From contig SRSI01000052.1 of the NCBI GenBank assembly GCA_005656395.1, positions 558,001 to 622,000 on the forward strand: a stretch of 64,000 nucleotides of DNA, read 5' to 3'. Positions 46,694 to 60,106 of this stretch are shown here, one piece after another (the first letter of the stretch is position 1; every line of letters starts with the position of its first letter). Below the pieces are notes generated by a model, which saw only the letters and a program-made list of their open reading frames with translations, made no database searches and was not told where the DNA came from. Position numbers and translations under genes: made by a program. The stretch comes from Strongyloides papillosus (taxonomy: Eukaryota > Nematoda > Chromadorea > Rhabditida > Strongyloididae).

Positions 46694-49600
46694 TTTGTTA
46701 TATTGTAAGTCGTTAGAAGTATATATTAAAACAAATAGTTTTTAAGAATAAAAAAAGTAAAAAATTTGTTGATAAATAAAAGTTTTATAGTGATATTCTT
46801 ACCAAGAAAGGACGTGGAGTTTTATAGTTAAAATGTTTGTCATTCTATACTATAATAATCATGTCATATAGAAAAGAGAGAGAGAAAAGTAGAATTAGTT
46901 TTCAGTTGCTCTGTCTATACGTACAATAAATAAAGGAATCAATTATTTAAAAATAATTCTTATTTCTTTATCAATGGGTAAAAGTATTTTATCTGTAAAT
47001 AATTGATTTTACATTAAACAATGTGAGGTATAAGTTAAAACATAATTTTTATGAAATTCATGTGAGCTTTCCTAGCTTTTAATTATCTTTTCTTCAATCA
47101 AAAATATATAAAAAACATATTGATGATGGAATCTTACGCTTTAAATATATATCTATATAAAATTAAAAAATACTACTCAATAAATATTTTTTATCCTTAG
47201 AATTTCCTCGTGTTATGATCAGATAACTTTATACCTACTTTATCAGCGCATATTCATAGTGAAAACATAAATATTAAAAATTTACCAGTTTCATACTATT
47301 ATTCTTTTTTCAAATTTTTACATTCACCGACATCTTCTGACTACAAAAATTTTTGTATTTCCAACTTTTTGCATTAAATAGAATAAATTTATATTTTCAT
47401 CATTATTGTGATTAAGAAAATTAATATAATAAATTATAATTTAATTTGTATAGAAAAAACCATTAATTTATTTATTTATGATAGTTTTTGGACATAATTA
47501 GGTGTGTTAATATATCAATAACACTACAATGTATTAATATTTTGTTATTGTTTATTATATATGAACCCTTAAAAGAAAAATACACATATCTTGTGATAGT
47601 CAAATAAAAATTTTAGATAGATTTATATGCATCATTAATTATTTTTAAAGAAAAAAGAAAATTATCTAGATATATAAATGAATTTTATTGATATACATAC
47701 TTATACTTTTTTTAAACAATTTTTCTTTAATTTTTTCCATACTCCCATTTATAATGCTTTCATAAATTAATTTAATAGTGATACAAAAATTCTAATTTTT
47801 TTTATGATTTTTAAAAAACATGCTTATTATTTTTGCAAATTTTATGCTTAATTTCCCATAGTAAAATTACTTATTTCAAACGTTGTAGTAAAGATTTGAT
47901 TTTTATTTTTTAAATGTATAATCTATTTTTTTTAAAAAATTCATCTTTTTATTTTCAAAATATATGTTTTATATGAGTCATTTTAGTCCTGAAATTCCAC
48001 ACCTGAAAAGTGTACAGTTTTTTTTTAATATAAAGCATAAATATAACTAGGTAAAAGTAAATATTATATCAAAAAAATTAATTTATATAATTCTATTTAA
48101 TTATTTACAATATAAAAGTAGTTTTCGTATTGATTAATAATATTATTTTATTTGGAAATAATTATAAACTACAATAAATAACAACATTCCAAATATAAAT
48201 ACTTAAAAATTTTCTAAAAGCTTTTATTTTAGTAGATATGTATGTTAAAGATAAATGACTTGATTATTTTTATTTAAAATGAAATTTTTCTTTCTTTTTC
48301 TACAAAATTTTATTTTTACAAAATTTTTTCATTATATGTGCATAACATCTCCTCATAAAAATTTTAAAAAAGAAATTGTGAAGTAAAATATGTAATAATA
48401 AGTATTCATATGTGGTATAACCAATTATTTCAAATAATTAATCTTTTTATTATGCAATAGTTAGTAGTTTGGTTATAATATATCGTTTTACTTGTATATT
48501 TCATTCTACCTATACATTATAGTTTGTATAGATCTTCCCTAAAATGTGCAATTTTTAATCTTTCCTATCAAATATATATCTCTTTTCATCTATTTGAAGT
48601 GAATGTTAATTATTTATTTATGTTATATTAATTTTATTAAAGGAAAAAGGCGTTTTATAACAAATGTTTATAAAATTTCAAAATAATTAGAAGATTATTC
48701 TATAGTGATTACTTTTTAATATTTGTTGTTGATGTTTTAAATATTTTAAAAATATAAATATATCTATTATTTTTTAACTTATATTAAAAGGTTGTTTTGG
48801 TCGATTAATATTTTTACTGTTATTAATTTTTAAAAATAAATATTATTGTAATCAATTTCTTTTTATATTTTACCAGCTATATTACTCTTTACGATGATTT
48901 TTTCGCTCAAATGTAATATCTTTTTTACAGTAACATTAAATTCTATATTTTCTTTAATAATGCTTATTTTGAATTTTTTTATCATATACGCCCACTCCTG
49001 TCCTTTTAATGGAGAATTACTGAAAACAATATTTATCTTGATGTTATCTTTTTCTTAATTATTTTACCTAGTAATAAAGTTTTTCTTATTACATTCTTAT
49101 CTTACAATTGATAATTGTTTGCAAAAAAAAAACTATAATAACTTAAAAAGGAATTTTAAGTATGACAATATTCAGTTATTAATTATTAACAATTCTGTTA
49201 ATTAATGTCAGCATTTTTATTTTTGCCAAAAATCAGTTGATCTTGTAACGACATTTTTTTAAATCTTTTTTATAACAATATAATTATAAACACTATCAAT
49301 TTCACTTTCATTTTTATCTTAACAAACTATATTCCATTTTGTTTAATATAATCTTTTGTACGTCACTAGAAATAACATTTCAATTATATATATAAAGATT
49401 CGGCTATCATAAATAAATAATGTAATGTGTTAACAATTTATTTTTCTAGAAAATAAACCAATTTTAATTTATACATTTTTTGGTATCTTACTCTTTTTTT
49501 ATCTAAAGCTTTTTCTTATTCTTGAATTATTACATTTTGTTATATTAAATGATAAAATAGCAAAATGTTGTCAGTACTTGTTATATGTGATAATATCAAT

Positions 49601-50747
49601 AACACGATAACTTATATGTGACATTAAAATAACTTGAAAAAATATTATATATATTACATTTTGTAGAATTCCCTTTATGTTATTAAAAAAAATATTCTTA
49701 TTTTGTATATCAACATAAACGAATTATCTCTCATATTCTATATAATCACAATTAATATACTATTTTATTTATTATACAATATTTTATTACATATCTTTTA
49801 AAATATTTACAAATACATGGCCGTTCAACGATTAAATAAAATAAATGATCTATATAATATTAAAAATTATCAATTGTGTTTAATACACATATACTTACAA
49901 CATACATTGTATGGTATACATAAATAAATATAAAATACTAAAAAAGCTTACATTATTGTTATAAGTCTAAAGTGATACTAATGTATGTTAATATTAAAAT
50001 CGTTGTAATTATAATATTTTTTTCCTTTAACTTATTAAAATTGTTTTTTGTAAAGTTATACACATTTAAAAAATTCATTTATTACACATAAAAAATATCT
50101 AGAAAAAAAAGTTTGATTATATATTAAAATATATGTATCTTATCGTTTTTTTCTCATATAAATTTCTCACCTTTCACAATACTATTATAATTTTTTAATA
50201 TCAAATAATAAAATTTTATTTTGATATATGATCATTTAACAAAAAAAATCAACTTTTAACAACATTTAACTTTTATTCCTACACCAACTGTCTTTTATCA
50301 TTATATTTTTGTATTACTACAAACAATTTTTATTACTAAATCATATACTATTCTTCTTTAAAATTTTTCTATTTCAACATTCATATCTTTACCTATACCG
50401 ATCTAATCGATGATTGATAAGAGAAATATTTTATCCTTTTTATCTTTTATAAATGTAATTATTTCTTCTATTTTTAATTATATTTTATAATTTTTTTTAA
50501 AAATTTTTATTTAAATGCTAATAAATAATTTATTTTGTACATTTTTAAATAAAACTAATATAGTTTATTTATTGTAACTCTGAATAAATTTTGATTTGTT
50601 ATTGAAAGATAGATTTCCCATTCAATATAACCTTAAAAATATTTTAATCTTTGATTATAATTTAATATCTTTATATTTTATTATCTATATTAAAAATTTT
50701 TCTATTAATTATTTTTAGAATATCAAGAGAAGACATTCGATGAAATA
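46694..50747. other. 4 kb AT-rich intergenic region between divergent genes
   Basis: Upstream of both aps-1 (-) and the first MLK-like kinase (+). No open frame above background and no RNA gene recognised. A TTTTTAG acceptor at about 50719 just before the kinase start suggests a 5' untranslated or trans-splice junction. Confidence 0.45.
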
Positions 50748-53700
50748 ATGCTAACGGAATTAAATGTGACTTGTTCTTCTTCAACAACTTCTTTAACATC
50801 TGTTGATAAATTATCTTCTAATAATGATGAAAATCTTGATACAGGAAATAAAGTTGTGTTTAGAAAAAAAGAAAAAAATGAAAATGATCGTGGAAATATA
50901 TATATGGTTATTTATGAATGTAAAGTTGAGTCGAAGAAAAAAGATATGGATTTAAAAAGAGGATCAACGATAAAAGTAGTTAAAACAGAAAAAAGAGATG
51001 ATGGTCTTATTGAAGCCGAAGTTAATGGAAAATCTGTTCTCATACCAGAGGAATACCTTGTTGAAGCTGTTAGAGAAAAAAATATTATAGAACGGAATGA
51101 GTTAGAATATGATGAATTAACTTCACGAATAGGTTCTGGTGCATATGGTACTGTTTATAAAGCAAAATATAAGGGAGAATTTGTTGCTTTTAAGACATCT
51201 ATAAATAAAATGTCAAATCCAAATAAAATGCCAAAAGAATTAGAGGAGGAATTAAGTATATTAAGTATGCTAAAAAATCGGAATATTATTAAATTAATTG
51301 GAGAATGTAGGACAATAAAAAGTATGGGTATAGTTATTGAATATTGCGCTGGAGGAACATTAAGTGATATTATACATAAAAAGAAAATCAATGATGAATT
51401 ATGTTACATATTATATTTGAAACAAATTTCTGATGGTATGTCTTATCTACATAATGATAGTAAATGTAAATATCTCCTTATCGGTAATGAAGGATATAAT
51501 GTTATACATAGAGATTTAAAACCACAAAATATTCTTATTAAAGAAGCTATCTGTGAACATGAAGGTCCTTCACTTTTTGATGGTAGTTATATTGAATGTA
51601 AGAAATGCCAAAATACTTATGTTGGGAATGTAACATTAAAAATTGCTGACTTTGGGTTAAGTAAATTAAGAAGTCAATTAAAAGATAATCAAGAAAAACA
51701 TTTGTCTATACAAGGAACTCTTCCTTATACGGCTCCTGAAGTAATAAGAGGAATATGCTTAAAACAATCTGATGTTTATTCTTTTTCTGTTATTATGTGG
51801 GAAATGGTACATAAAAAAATTCCTGGAACAGGATGGAATAGAGATAATATTTTTTTTGAAATTGGAAATAATGAATTTCATCTTGAATTTGAAGAGGATT
51901 GTAGAGACTTATATAGAGAATTGTTTAATTTATGTAATGATAAGAATGATCCTATGCATAGACCATCATTTCAAGAAATATCAGAATCACTATCAAAGTA
52001 CCAAGATATAGTTATAAAAGAAAGAAAAGAAAATACCACAATACCTGGTTGTAGAGAAGTAAAAGAAAGTACATCACAAATAAATTGTATCCTCGAAAAA
52101 TTGCGACAACGTGTAAAAGAAGAGAAACGTGATCTAGAGACGGTAATTAAAGAATTAAGACCACATATAGAACAATTAATGAATACTAAACCAGAGCTTC
52201 GTAAAAGGAGTGATATAACTAAAGATATGATAGGTTTTCCAGAAGATGTTCGTATAGGATGTTCATGGAATTCATCAAATACAATGTCTAAATTGATCTC
52301 AAGGAATGATTTTATAGAAAGAAATAAAGATCAAATCCTTTTAAATAAAAATCTCATACCAAATAGACCATCGTTAGATAATATTAATGATAATGATTCA
52401 TTTAATAATAATACAAATAGGGATTCTAATGTTACCTTAACTGACGATAATATTGGGGATTTACAAAGGAAAAGTGCCATTAGAAATGTAAAAATTTCAC
52501 CAAGTAATTCTATTGGAGATATTTATGGTAGTGTATGTGAAAAAGGTGAGAATTATGTCTATGATGTTGATTGTACTGAAGTTATCAAATATGAATGTAT
52601 GTTATATTTTTATGTCAACCTAAAATTTATGTTCATTAATAGTATTATTTTTTTTACGTAACTAACTTTTTTAATTCTTTTTTCTTATTTTTAAATGTAA
52701 AATTATTTTAGTAATCGAAGCGATACCTCATGATAAAATAATTGGTAGCTCAACATCAACTATCAATAGTTCTTTTGAGCAAAGCATATCTGGTGACAGC
52801 GATGATATTGATAAATTAACAGCAACAAATGATTTTTCTGTAAATAAACGTTCATTATCAGAGGCTTCAACATCAAGAATTAATAGTAGTTATAGTAGTA
52901 ATAATAGTACGCCCAAAAAGCACAGAAGTCATTTGCTAAATAAATTTAAAAACTTGATTAAACCTAATAAAGGATGTAATAAAAATAAGGAATCATCTAA
53001 ATTCTATGATACCTCAACTTTATCTTCTACAAATGATGATATAAGAGAATCACAAATATCTTTCGATGATGGTCGCATAACAAAAACTAATAAATATAAT
53101 AAAAGAAGTAATACTACAATGTCAATAGGTAACTCATATATTCAAGTACATGGCAAAGGACATAGTCGAAATGCATCTTCATCTTCAACAGTTTCAGACA
53201 ACAATATTTATGTAAATGAATCTCCAGAATCAGGAGTATGGGAGTGTGACTCAAATAAATGTCTAGGAAAGTATAATCTTGAATCTTTCACCTATAAACA
53301 AATCGATCCTATATATTATCAAAGAGAAAAAATTAAAAAAGAATGTGAAAAGGGTAAAGATAATAAATTCACATATAATGTTTTTAGAAATCATGATTAT
53401 GTTAGCGCTGAAACTACACCGGTAATTGAAAATAGAAAAATTAATGATAATGAAGATAAAATTTTTGAAAAAGGTTATATTTTAGGTAAGTTGTAATATA
53501 TTCTAAAAATATTTTTCAAAATGACGAATTATTAATTTTAAAAAATATAATATCTATATAGTTTATAAGGATGAAATAAATAGAAAATTTTAAATTATAT
53601 TACTAATGATTACTATCAATAAAATACTTATAATAAACATTTAAAAAAGACTGTTTTAAAATGAGTCATAAAATAAAAAGGGTGCTGAATAAAAAAAACG

Positions 53701-54414
53701 TTTGTATAATCATTTTTTTTCTATTTAACATGGTATTAACAAATACTTTGGTGAAGAATCATCACCTTCTGATGATTCATATAAAGAATTTAGCTATACG
53801 AATGATAATGTATGTATATTATAAGAAAAAGTTAAAATATATAAGTGGTGAAATTTTAAAATTCATTATTTATTTATCAATTGACTTATGTGTAAACTAA
53901 ATATTTTTTCGTCTTTTTAGCGAATCAAGGATATAAATCATTAATTGAAGCTGGTACATCAAAATCATATAATAATATATTAGATAGTGAAAGTAATGTT
54001 TCAAGTATAATAAAGAAATTTAATGGAGATTCACAAAAACCTTTTATACCAAACTCGCTAAAAATACATCATCATAATTCTCATAAAAGTCATTCTTCCT
54101 CACCAATTAATAGTATTATAGAACCAATTCCTACAAGGACAACTTCTCTAGATCATCTAACAATACTAAATGGGGATATCGAACCACCAGAAATACCATC
54201 TCATCGTAAAAATACATTATTATTTTCTTCAAAAATAAAAAAGGATAATATCGAAAATAATAATATTTATAATAATACTTGTAAAGGAGAAACATATATT
54301 GAAAATGAATCATACAATGAAATTAATTTAAAAGTACCACAAATTCCTAATAAATTACCAATAAGAAGTAGGCAAGTTAAAAGTAGTGAAGGAATACGAA
54401 TATCTCATGTATAA
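50748..54414 (+). CDS. mlk-1: Mixed-lineage kinase (MLK-1-like) with SH3-like domain and Cys-rich catalytic insert
   Basis: Probable MAP kinase kinase kinase. C. elegans MLK-1 acts upstream of MEK-1 and KGB-1 in stress and axon regeneration. Exons 50748-52596, 52712-53485, 53921-54414 join in frame to 1038 aa. A divergent SH3-like segment (about 50-107, YMVIYECKV...LIPEEYLVEA) precedes a TKL kinase domain with GSGAYGTVYKA, VAFK (Lys149), HRDLKPQN (Asp256), DFGLS (Asp301) and TAPE, so all catalytic residues are present. Between HRDLKPQN and DFG lies a 30-residue insert with CEH and CKKC (Cys269, His271, Cys284, Cys287) not typical of MLKs. A charged, zipper-like helix (IEQLMNTK region) and a long Ser/Asn-rich tail follow. 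Orthology to mlk-1 rests on the SH3-kinase-zipper order; the two neighbours are probable paralogues. Confidence 0.85.
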
Positions 54415-55462
54415 TAATACTTTATTATTAACTAATAAAAATTAATATCTTTAATGATTGTTATAAAATTATCTATAATAAAATTTATATACTATTATTA
54501 CCTTTTACCTGGATACATAAATTTAGCAAAAGTTTGTATAAACTAACTAATAATTACAAATTTTATGATAATATGTTCTCAAAAAATATTTGTATTATAT
54601 ATATATATTTATTCTTTTACTTTTCATATGTTATTAAACTTAATAAAAAAAGGTAACTAAAACGATAAAATGTTATTGTTAATATAGTTATTTCCATAGT
54701 AACAAATGTAAAATTTTCTACAAAAAATGAGTGTAAAGTTCCAAAAGTTATTGTAGATATAAAACGTTACAGATTAGACACTTCATTCCTCAAACTTTAT
54801 AAAATTACTTATTTTTTTATATTAATTATTTGAAATGACTATCAAATATCCTTTCATTTCAATCTTTATATAAAGTTATTAGAATATAAAATTATTATTT
54901 CTACAAACAATTTGTATTTCTTTAACATAAATAACATTTAATAAATTGCTCTTGGTGTAGAAAAATAAAGTATTTTTCTTAAATTTATTATATTGAAGCA
55001 AAAGTTTTGCTCGTATGTTAATATGCATTATCATATCAATAATGATAATTTTAAAAAATGAATTATAAGAATTTATTTAAAATTTTAATTGAATTAAAAC
55101 AAGATTAAAACCTACTGCTTACTCTATTTTTATTTTTTACTTTAATAAATGTTACTTATTTTATTGAAACAAATGAATAAAATTAATAAAAATTTTTTTT
55201 AAAAATTATACTTTTCTCTACCCTTATCTTGATAAGAATAAAGAAATTTCTTATCAATATTACTTTAATACAAAGTATTTTAATAAAATATAATAAAAAA
55301 TTTTAGTTATTTAATAAGCATATATATATTTTATCTTTACTTCATATATTTCAATAAAGAATTTTTTTATTAAATAATAACACAATTGAACAATTAATAA
55401 ATTTTCATTGATAACGTTTATCTATTGTGTTTAAAAGATTAATTTTTCTTTACATTTTAGCT
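54415..55462. other. Intergenic region between kinase paralogues
   Basis: AT-rich, with an (AT)n tract near 54596-54612. A CTTTACATTTTAG acceptor ends at 55460, three bases before the start codon of the next kinase, a likely untranslated or trans-splice junction. Confidence 0.45.
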
Positions 55463-57340
55463 ATGAATTTTTTTAATTCCAATATTAATTGTGAAAAATT
55501 TGGTTATAAGATAATAAAAATAAATGATTTATACTTTGACAAACAAAAAGATATCATAGGAAAAGGTGCTTTTTCGTTTGTATACAAAGCATCCTACAAA
55601 AATAACTTTGTTGCTTTCAAAACAATGCTTGATAAAGAATATTTTAGTAATAAAAATATAACAGTTCTAGAGCATGAAATTAAAATTTTGAAATCAATTA
55701 ATCATCCAAATATTATAGGATTATTAGGTGTTTCATTTGGTGTCAGAGAAGTGGGAATAATTCTAGAATATTGTGAAGGAGGTACATTGGCCGATATAAT
55801 ACATAAATGGAGAATAAAGGATCTATTAATGTGTTTAAAATACCTTCAACAAATATGTGATGGAATGTCTTATCTTCATAATGATTCTAAAAAAAATACG
55901 AATATATATATTCATAGAGATCTAAAACCACAAAATATTCTGATAAAAGAAAAAATATGTGTAAAAAGAAATGGTGAATTCACATTATATTACAAAATGT
56001 CATGTAACGAATGTGAAGGTAAATGTTCTTTTATTGGTAATGTAACATTAAAAATAGCTGATTTTGGATTAAGTAAAGTTAATAATGAAAGTTGCAGTCA
56101 AATAAAAGGAACAATCCCGTATATGGCTCCAGAAGCACATCAAAAAATTTGTAGTACCAAGTCTGATGTTTATAGTTTTTCCGTTCTGTTGTGGGAAATG
56201 TTACATTTAGAATTTCCAACACAGGGACGAAATAGAGAAAATATTTTAGAAGACCAAAGATTAGGGAAACAAATTCTTAAAATGAGTAGTAGTTTGCCAC
56301 CATTTTTAGTTAAAATATTTGAAGAATGTCATTCTCATAACTTTGTTGAACGTCCCTCATTTTATGAAATAGGACAATTAATAATAGTTAAACTAGGAAA
56401 ATTAATGGAAAAATTGGAAAAAGATAAAATAAACATATATTATGAAATATTAAAAGAACAAAACACTAATATTGTAAAAATTAATGATATGCTTCAAATA
56501 AATAAAAAAGAAAGATTATATGAAATAATTAATTTAGAGAAAGACTATGAAAAGTTAAGGATGAAAATCAGTGACAATTCTTATTTATCAACAATTCTGA
56601 ATAAACAATTAGTTGAAAATAACAGAAATACAGTAATGAATAAATGTACCAATAGTGAAAATGGTAAAAAAACACAATCATTAATAGTAAAGTATATATT
56701 TTAGATTCTGAAAAAAATTATATTGATATTATAATGAAAAGTAAACCTATAAAAATTAATATTTTAAATGATTGGAATGTAATAGGGTCACCTACAGAAT
56801 ATAAAGATCTAAAAATTGATAGTCAAAGTACCTTTAGCTATTGTGATAGTAAAATCGATGACAAAAGTATATGGAAATTGAATAATAACCCCAATAACAA
56901 TGGTAAAATTACTAATAATAGTCAAAAATTAGAGGAAATCAATTTAAAATCAAACATCATCTATAATAAATCTAAAATAAATGATAAAAAGAATGAAAGT
57001 AGTTGTAAGTTTCGTCCCTTATTTTCCACATTAAAAAGTTTTCTTAGTATTCTCAAATAGAATGAACAAAAATTTTTCATTTATCAGATGCAGATGTTCT
57101 CAACAAGATAAATGCCAGTTAACAGAAATTAGGCAAAATTTATATCTTCAAAATTCAAAAGTTTTTGATAGCAATAAGTCGAATGGTGAAAATTATGAAT
57201 TACTAGAAGCTATTGGTGCTAATAAAGATTCTACAAAGGAAATATCAAATAGAAAAAATAAAGTTATTCCCCAGGAAAATTCTTTTTTAAAAAGATGGAA
57301 AATATCTTTTAGAGAAAAAGTTTTAAAAATTTTTGGTTAA
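55463..57340 (+). CDS. MLK-like kinase paralogue 2, no SH3 domain, Cys-rich insert
   Basis: Predicted Ser/Thr kinase of the TKL group, 597 aa from three exons: 55463-56663, 56705-57004, 57048-57340. The two introns are 41 and 43 bases, and the junctions restore frame across what look like three separate ORFs. The start is the ATG right after a strong acceptor; a longer GTG-led reading that looks like a signal peptide crosses that acceptor and is rejected. Kinase signatures: GKGAFSFVYKA, VAFK (Lys53), HRDLKPQN (about 151), DFGLS (about 200), MAPE. The insert before DFG carries Cys166, then CNECEGKC (181, 184, 188). HNDSKK, NILIKEKIC and GNVTLKIADFGLSK match kinase 1 closely, showing recent common origin. 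It lacks the SH3-like segment. The tail is Asn/Lys-rich and ends in a basic amphipathic stretch (FLKRWKISFREKVLKIFG). Confidence 0.82.
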
Positions 57341-57642
57341 AATATATCTCTTTTTTTAATAAATTATATATAATAAGATGTTTTTAATTTAAATTATATA
57401 TCTTTTTTATCATGCCTTTAAACATCTTACTAATATAGTCACTTTATGTAGAAAGAAAATATAAAATTTATAAAAAAAATTCCAAATTCATTGATTACAT
57501 GCATTTTGTTGAATTTTTAAATCTCAAAAATTGTAAAGAAATAACCTATTAAAAATAACTAGAAAAGTTTTTGTGTAGTTTCATTTAAATGTTTTCTGAA
57601 TGAAATATATCTTTACACATAAAAATGAATATTTAAATATCT
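57341..57642. other. Short spacer between convergent kinase genes
   Basis: 302 AT-rich bases holding the 3' ends of kinase 2 (+) and kinase 3 (-). Nothing else seen. Confidence 0.5.
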
Positions 57643-59521
57643 TTATTGGTTTTTTTTACATGATATCGAGATATAATCGTGGTTTATAAGAATTTCAGAG
57701 ATTGAGGAATCTTGACGAGGTGAATTTATAGCAATATATTTAGATTGCGATTCTATTGGCATAGAATTCCTTTCTTCACAATTGCTATAGTCATTATTAT
57801 CAAATGAAGTTAAAGCTGTTGTGCTAGTATTTGCGGACTTTCTATTTTCATTGTTAATATTCAAGGGGGATTTTAGATGCCTTGGAAAAGTATTGTAATG
57901 ATTTTTTTGGCTTCTTCTAGATAAAGCTAAAGCATGTTCAAGAGTTTCTATCCTTCTATCTTTTTCAGCAAACGTTTCTGCTATATCTTGCTCACTCTTA
58001 TTTTTTATTTTGTTTTTAATTAATTTTAACTTTAATTCTTCTATCATTTCAATTATTTTACCAAACGATGGTCTTTCTGTGTAGTTATCATTTAAACAAC
58101 TAAATATTAAATTTTTAAAAAAAACTGTGGAAGGAATTTTCGAATAATTCACATCAATTGTAGAATTTGAAGAAAATGATTCTGATAGAAAAGATGTTGA
58201 TTCATAGTATTTAATAGCATCATCATTAATTTCCTTTATTATATCAACCAAACCTTCATTTTCATAGTAAGGTTTTTTACCACTAAAAACTTCCCATAAA
58301 ACAACTCCAAAACTATAGACATCGCTTTTCTTTGTATATAATGCATTATTGTAAATTTCTGGTGCCAGATATGCTACAGTTCCTTGAACAATATTCTCAA
58401 CTTTTTTTTCTGACTTTGATAAACCAAAATCAACAATTTTCAGTGTTACGTATTCTATTAATGTACCATGGCACAATTGACATATACCTTGAGCCTCTTT
58501 TTCATTATTTAAATTTGAATTTGTTATACCATCATCACTATCATACTTTTCTAAACTATGTAAACAAATTTTTTCTTTAATTAAAATATTATCGCATTTT
58601 AAATCACCATGAAGGAAGACTCCGTTATCCTCATCAATGCAATTAACGTTTACAATAGGTATATTGGATGACAACAAACTAACATTATCAAACACTTTCT
58701 TTATACTTTTATCAAAAACTTCTCGATTCTTATTATTTTGATGTAAATAATTTACTCCATCTGCTATTTGTTTAACTAAACCTGACAATATAAAAATGTC
58801 TTTAAATTTAATGTTATGCACTAAGTTTCCTAAACTACCACCACGGCAACATTCTAAAACCAGACCTAACTTTCGGTGAATACGTATCTCATCTATTGAA
58901 CCATAAATTCCATATAACTTTATTATATTTCTATGATTCATCTGATATAATATTCCTGCTTCATTCATTAATTCATTCATTATTTCAATTGGATTTCGTA
59001 ACCGATTGATAACTTCTTTGAAAGCGACTGTTTTTGTTTCATCTTTATTTTTTATATAAAGATAAGCTTTATGTACTATGCAAAAGGCTCCGCTACCAAG
59101 AATCGTAGACGTTATTCTTAAATTTTCTTCTTCTATCCGTGGTATGTGATTATATTCTACTTCATTATCGAAAAAATCATTATCATTATAATCTATATAT
59201 TCAAAACCTTCGAAATCTGATATAATTGATAAATTATTTATTAATGATGGTTGGTATGACATAATAGATTGGGTAAAACATTTAGGTCTTATTATTTTTT
59301 TCACAAATGAACATACTTTCGGTTTTATAATAGATGAAAATTTTTTCTCAGAAATTTTAATATTTTCTGTTTGTGGAAATTCTTAAAAAATAATTTAAGA
59401 CATAAATAACTTTGGTATAAAATTTACCTGGTGAAGGAGTATCCTCATTTAATAATTCACATGAAGAAAAAGAATTTAATTCAGATCCTTGAGAAACAAT
59501 AGTCTTTATTTGTTTAACCAT
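57643..59521 (-). CDS. MLK-like kinase paralogue 3, non-RD (HGD) with large inserts
   Basis: Divergent TKL-type kinase, 610 aa from two exons (minus strand: 59521-59428 and 59381-57643, 46-base intron). An acceptor TTTTTTAG lies just upstream of the chosen ATG. Signatures: GSGAFCIVHKA, VAFKEV (Lys about 153), HGDLKCDN (about 289-291), VDFGLS (Asp about 349), YLAPE, SDVYSFGVVLWEV. The HRD arginine is Gly, making it a non-RD kinase; the catalytic Asp remains. Two inserts stand out: about 40 residues between YLHQNNK and HGD, and about 45 between NILIKEKIC and VTLKIVDFG containing CLH and CQLCH (Cys304, His306, Cys332, Cys335). A coiled segment (IAETFAEKDRRIETLEHALA) follows the kinase domain. 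It is more diverged than paralogues 1 and 2 and inverted relative to them. Confidence 0.8.
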
Positions 59522-60106
59522 AAAAAATTTTCCTAAAAAATAAATTTTTGTCAATTTCCTTATTTTTATCTTATAATAGAAATATCATAAAAGAAATTAT
59601 ACAAAATTTTAACTAAGAATATGATTATCTGACAACATATTACTATAAAATTTTTTAATTATATCTTTATTTACATGCGATGAAGATAAACAACAACTAA
59701 TAAATTTAAAAAATCCGATAGATCAATTTTTGTAAGAGAAAACTAAATTGTAACGAAATTAAAAAAAATATATTTTTATGTACGAACAATACCAGTAAAT
59801 GTCTTTCCACCAGCTATGCAACGTCATGTAATATATAATTGGAAAACTGTTAAAATTCGATTGGAATAAATTTTATCAGTATAACAAAATGTATATATGG
59901 TTAATAACTAAGTGCATTGAAAAATACAAAAAAGAATTTTCTAAAATATTTTATAATAAAAAATATTTAACAAGAACAAAATTATTGATATAATGTAAGG
60001 AGTCACCACCTAACACTTCTTCATTATCACACTTTGATTATAACAAGATACATAAAAAAAAATTATAAATAACAAATTTTTTATGCATATAATAATTAAG
60101 TGTAAA
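59522..60106. other. Intergenic region
   Basis: AT-rich region holding the kinase 3 promoter and the eEF1B gamma 3' flank. No gene seen. Confidence 0.4.

Noticed and set aside
55427..55462. Signal peptide making kinase 2 a receptor-like kinase
   Set aside because: The hydrophobic leader starts at GTG and crosses a strong splice acceptor; the ATG at 55463 directly after it is the likelier start.
56664..57047. Two frameshifts in the tail of kinase 2
   Set aside because: Both are explained by introns of 41 and 43 bases with good donors and TTTTAG or TTCTTAG acceptors.
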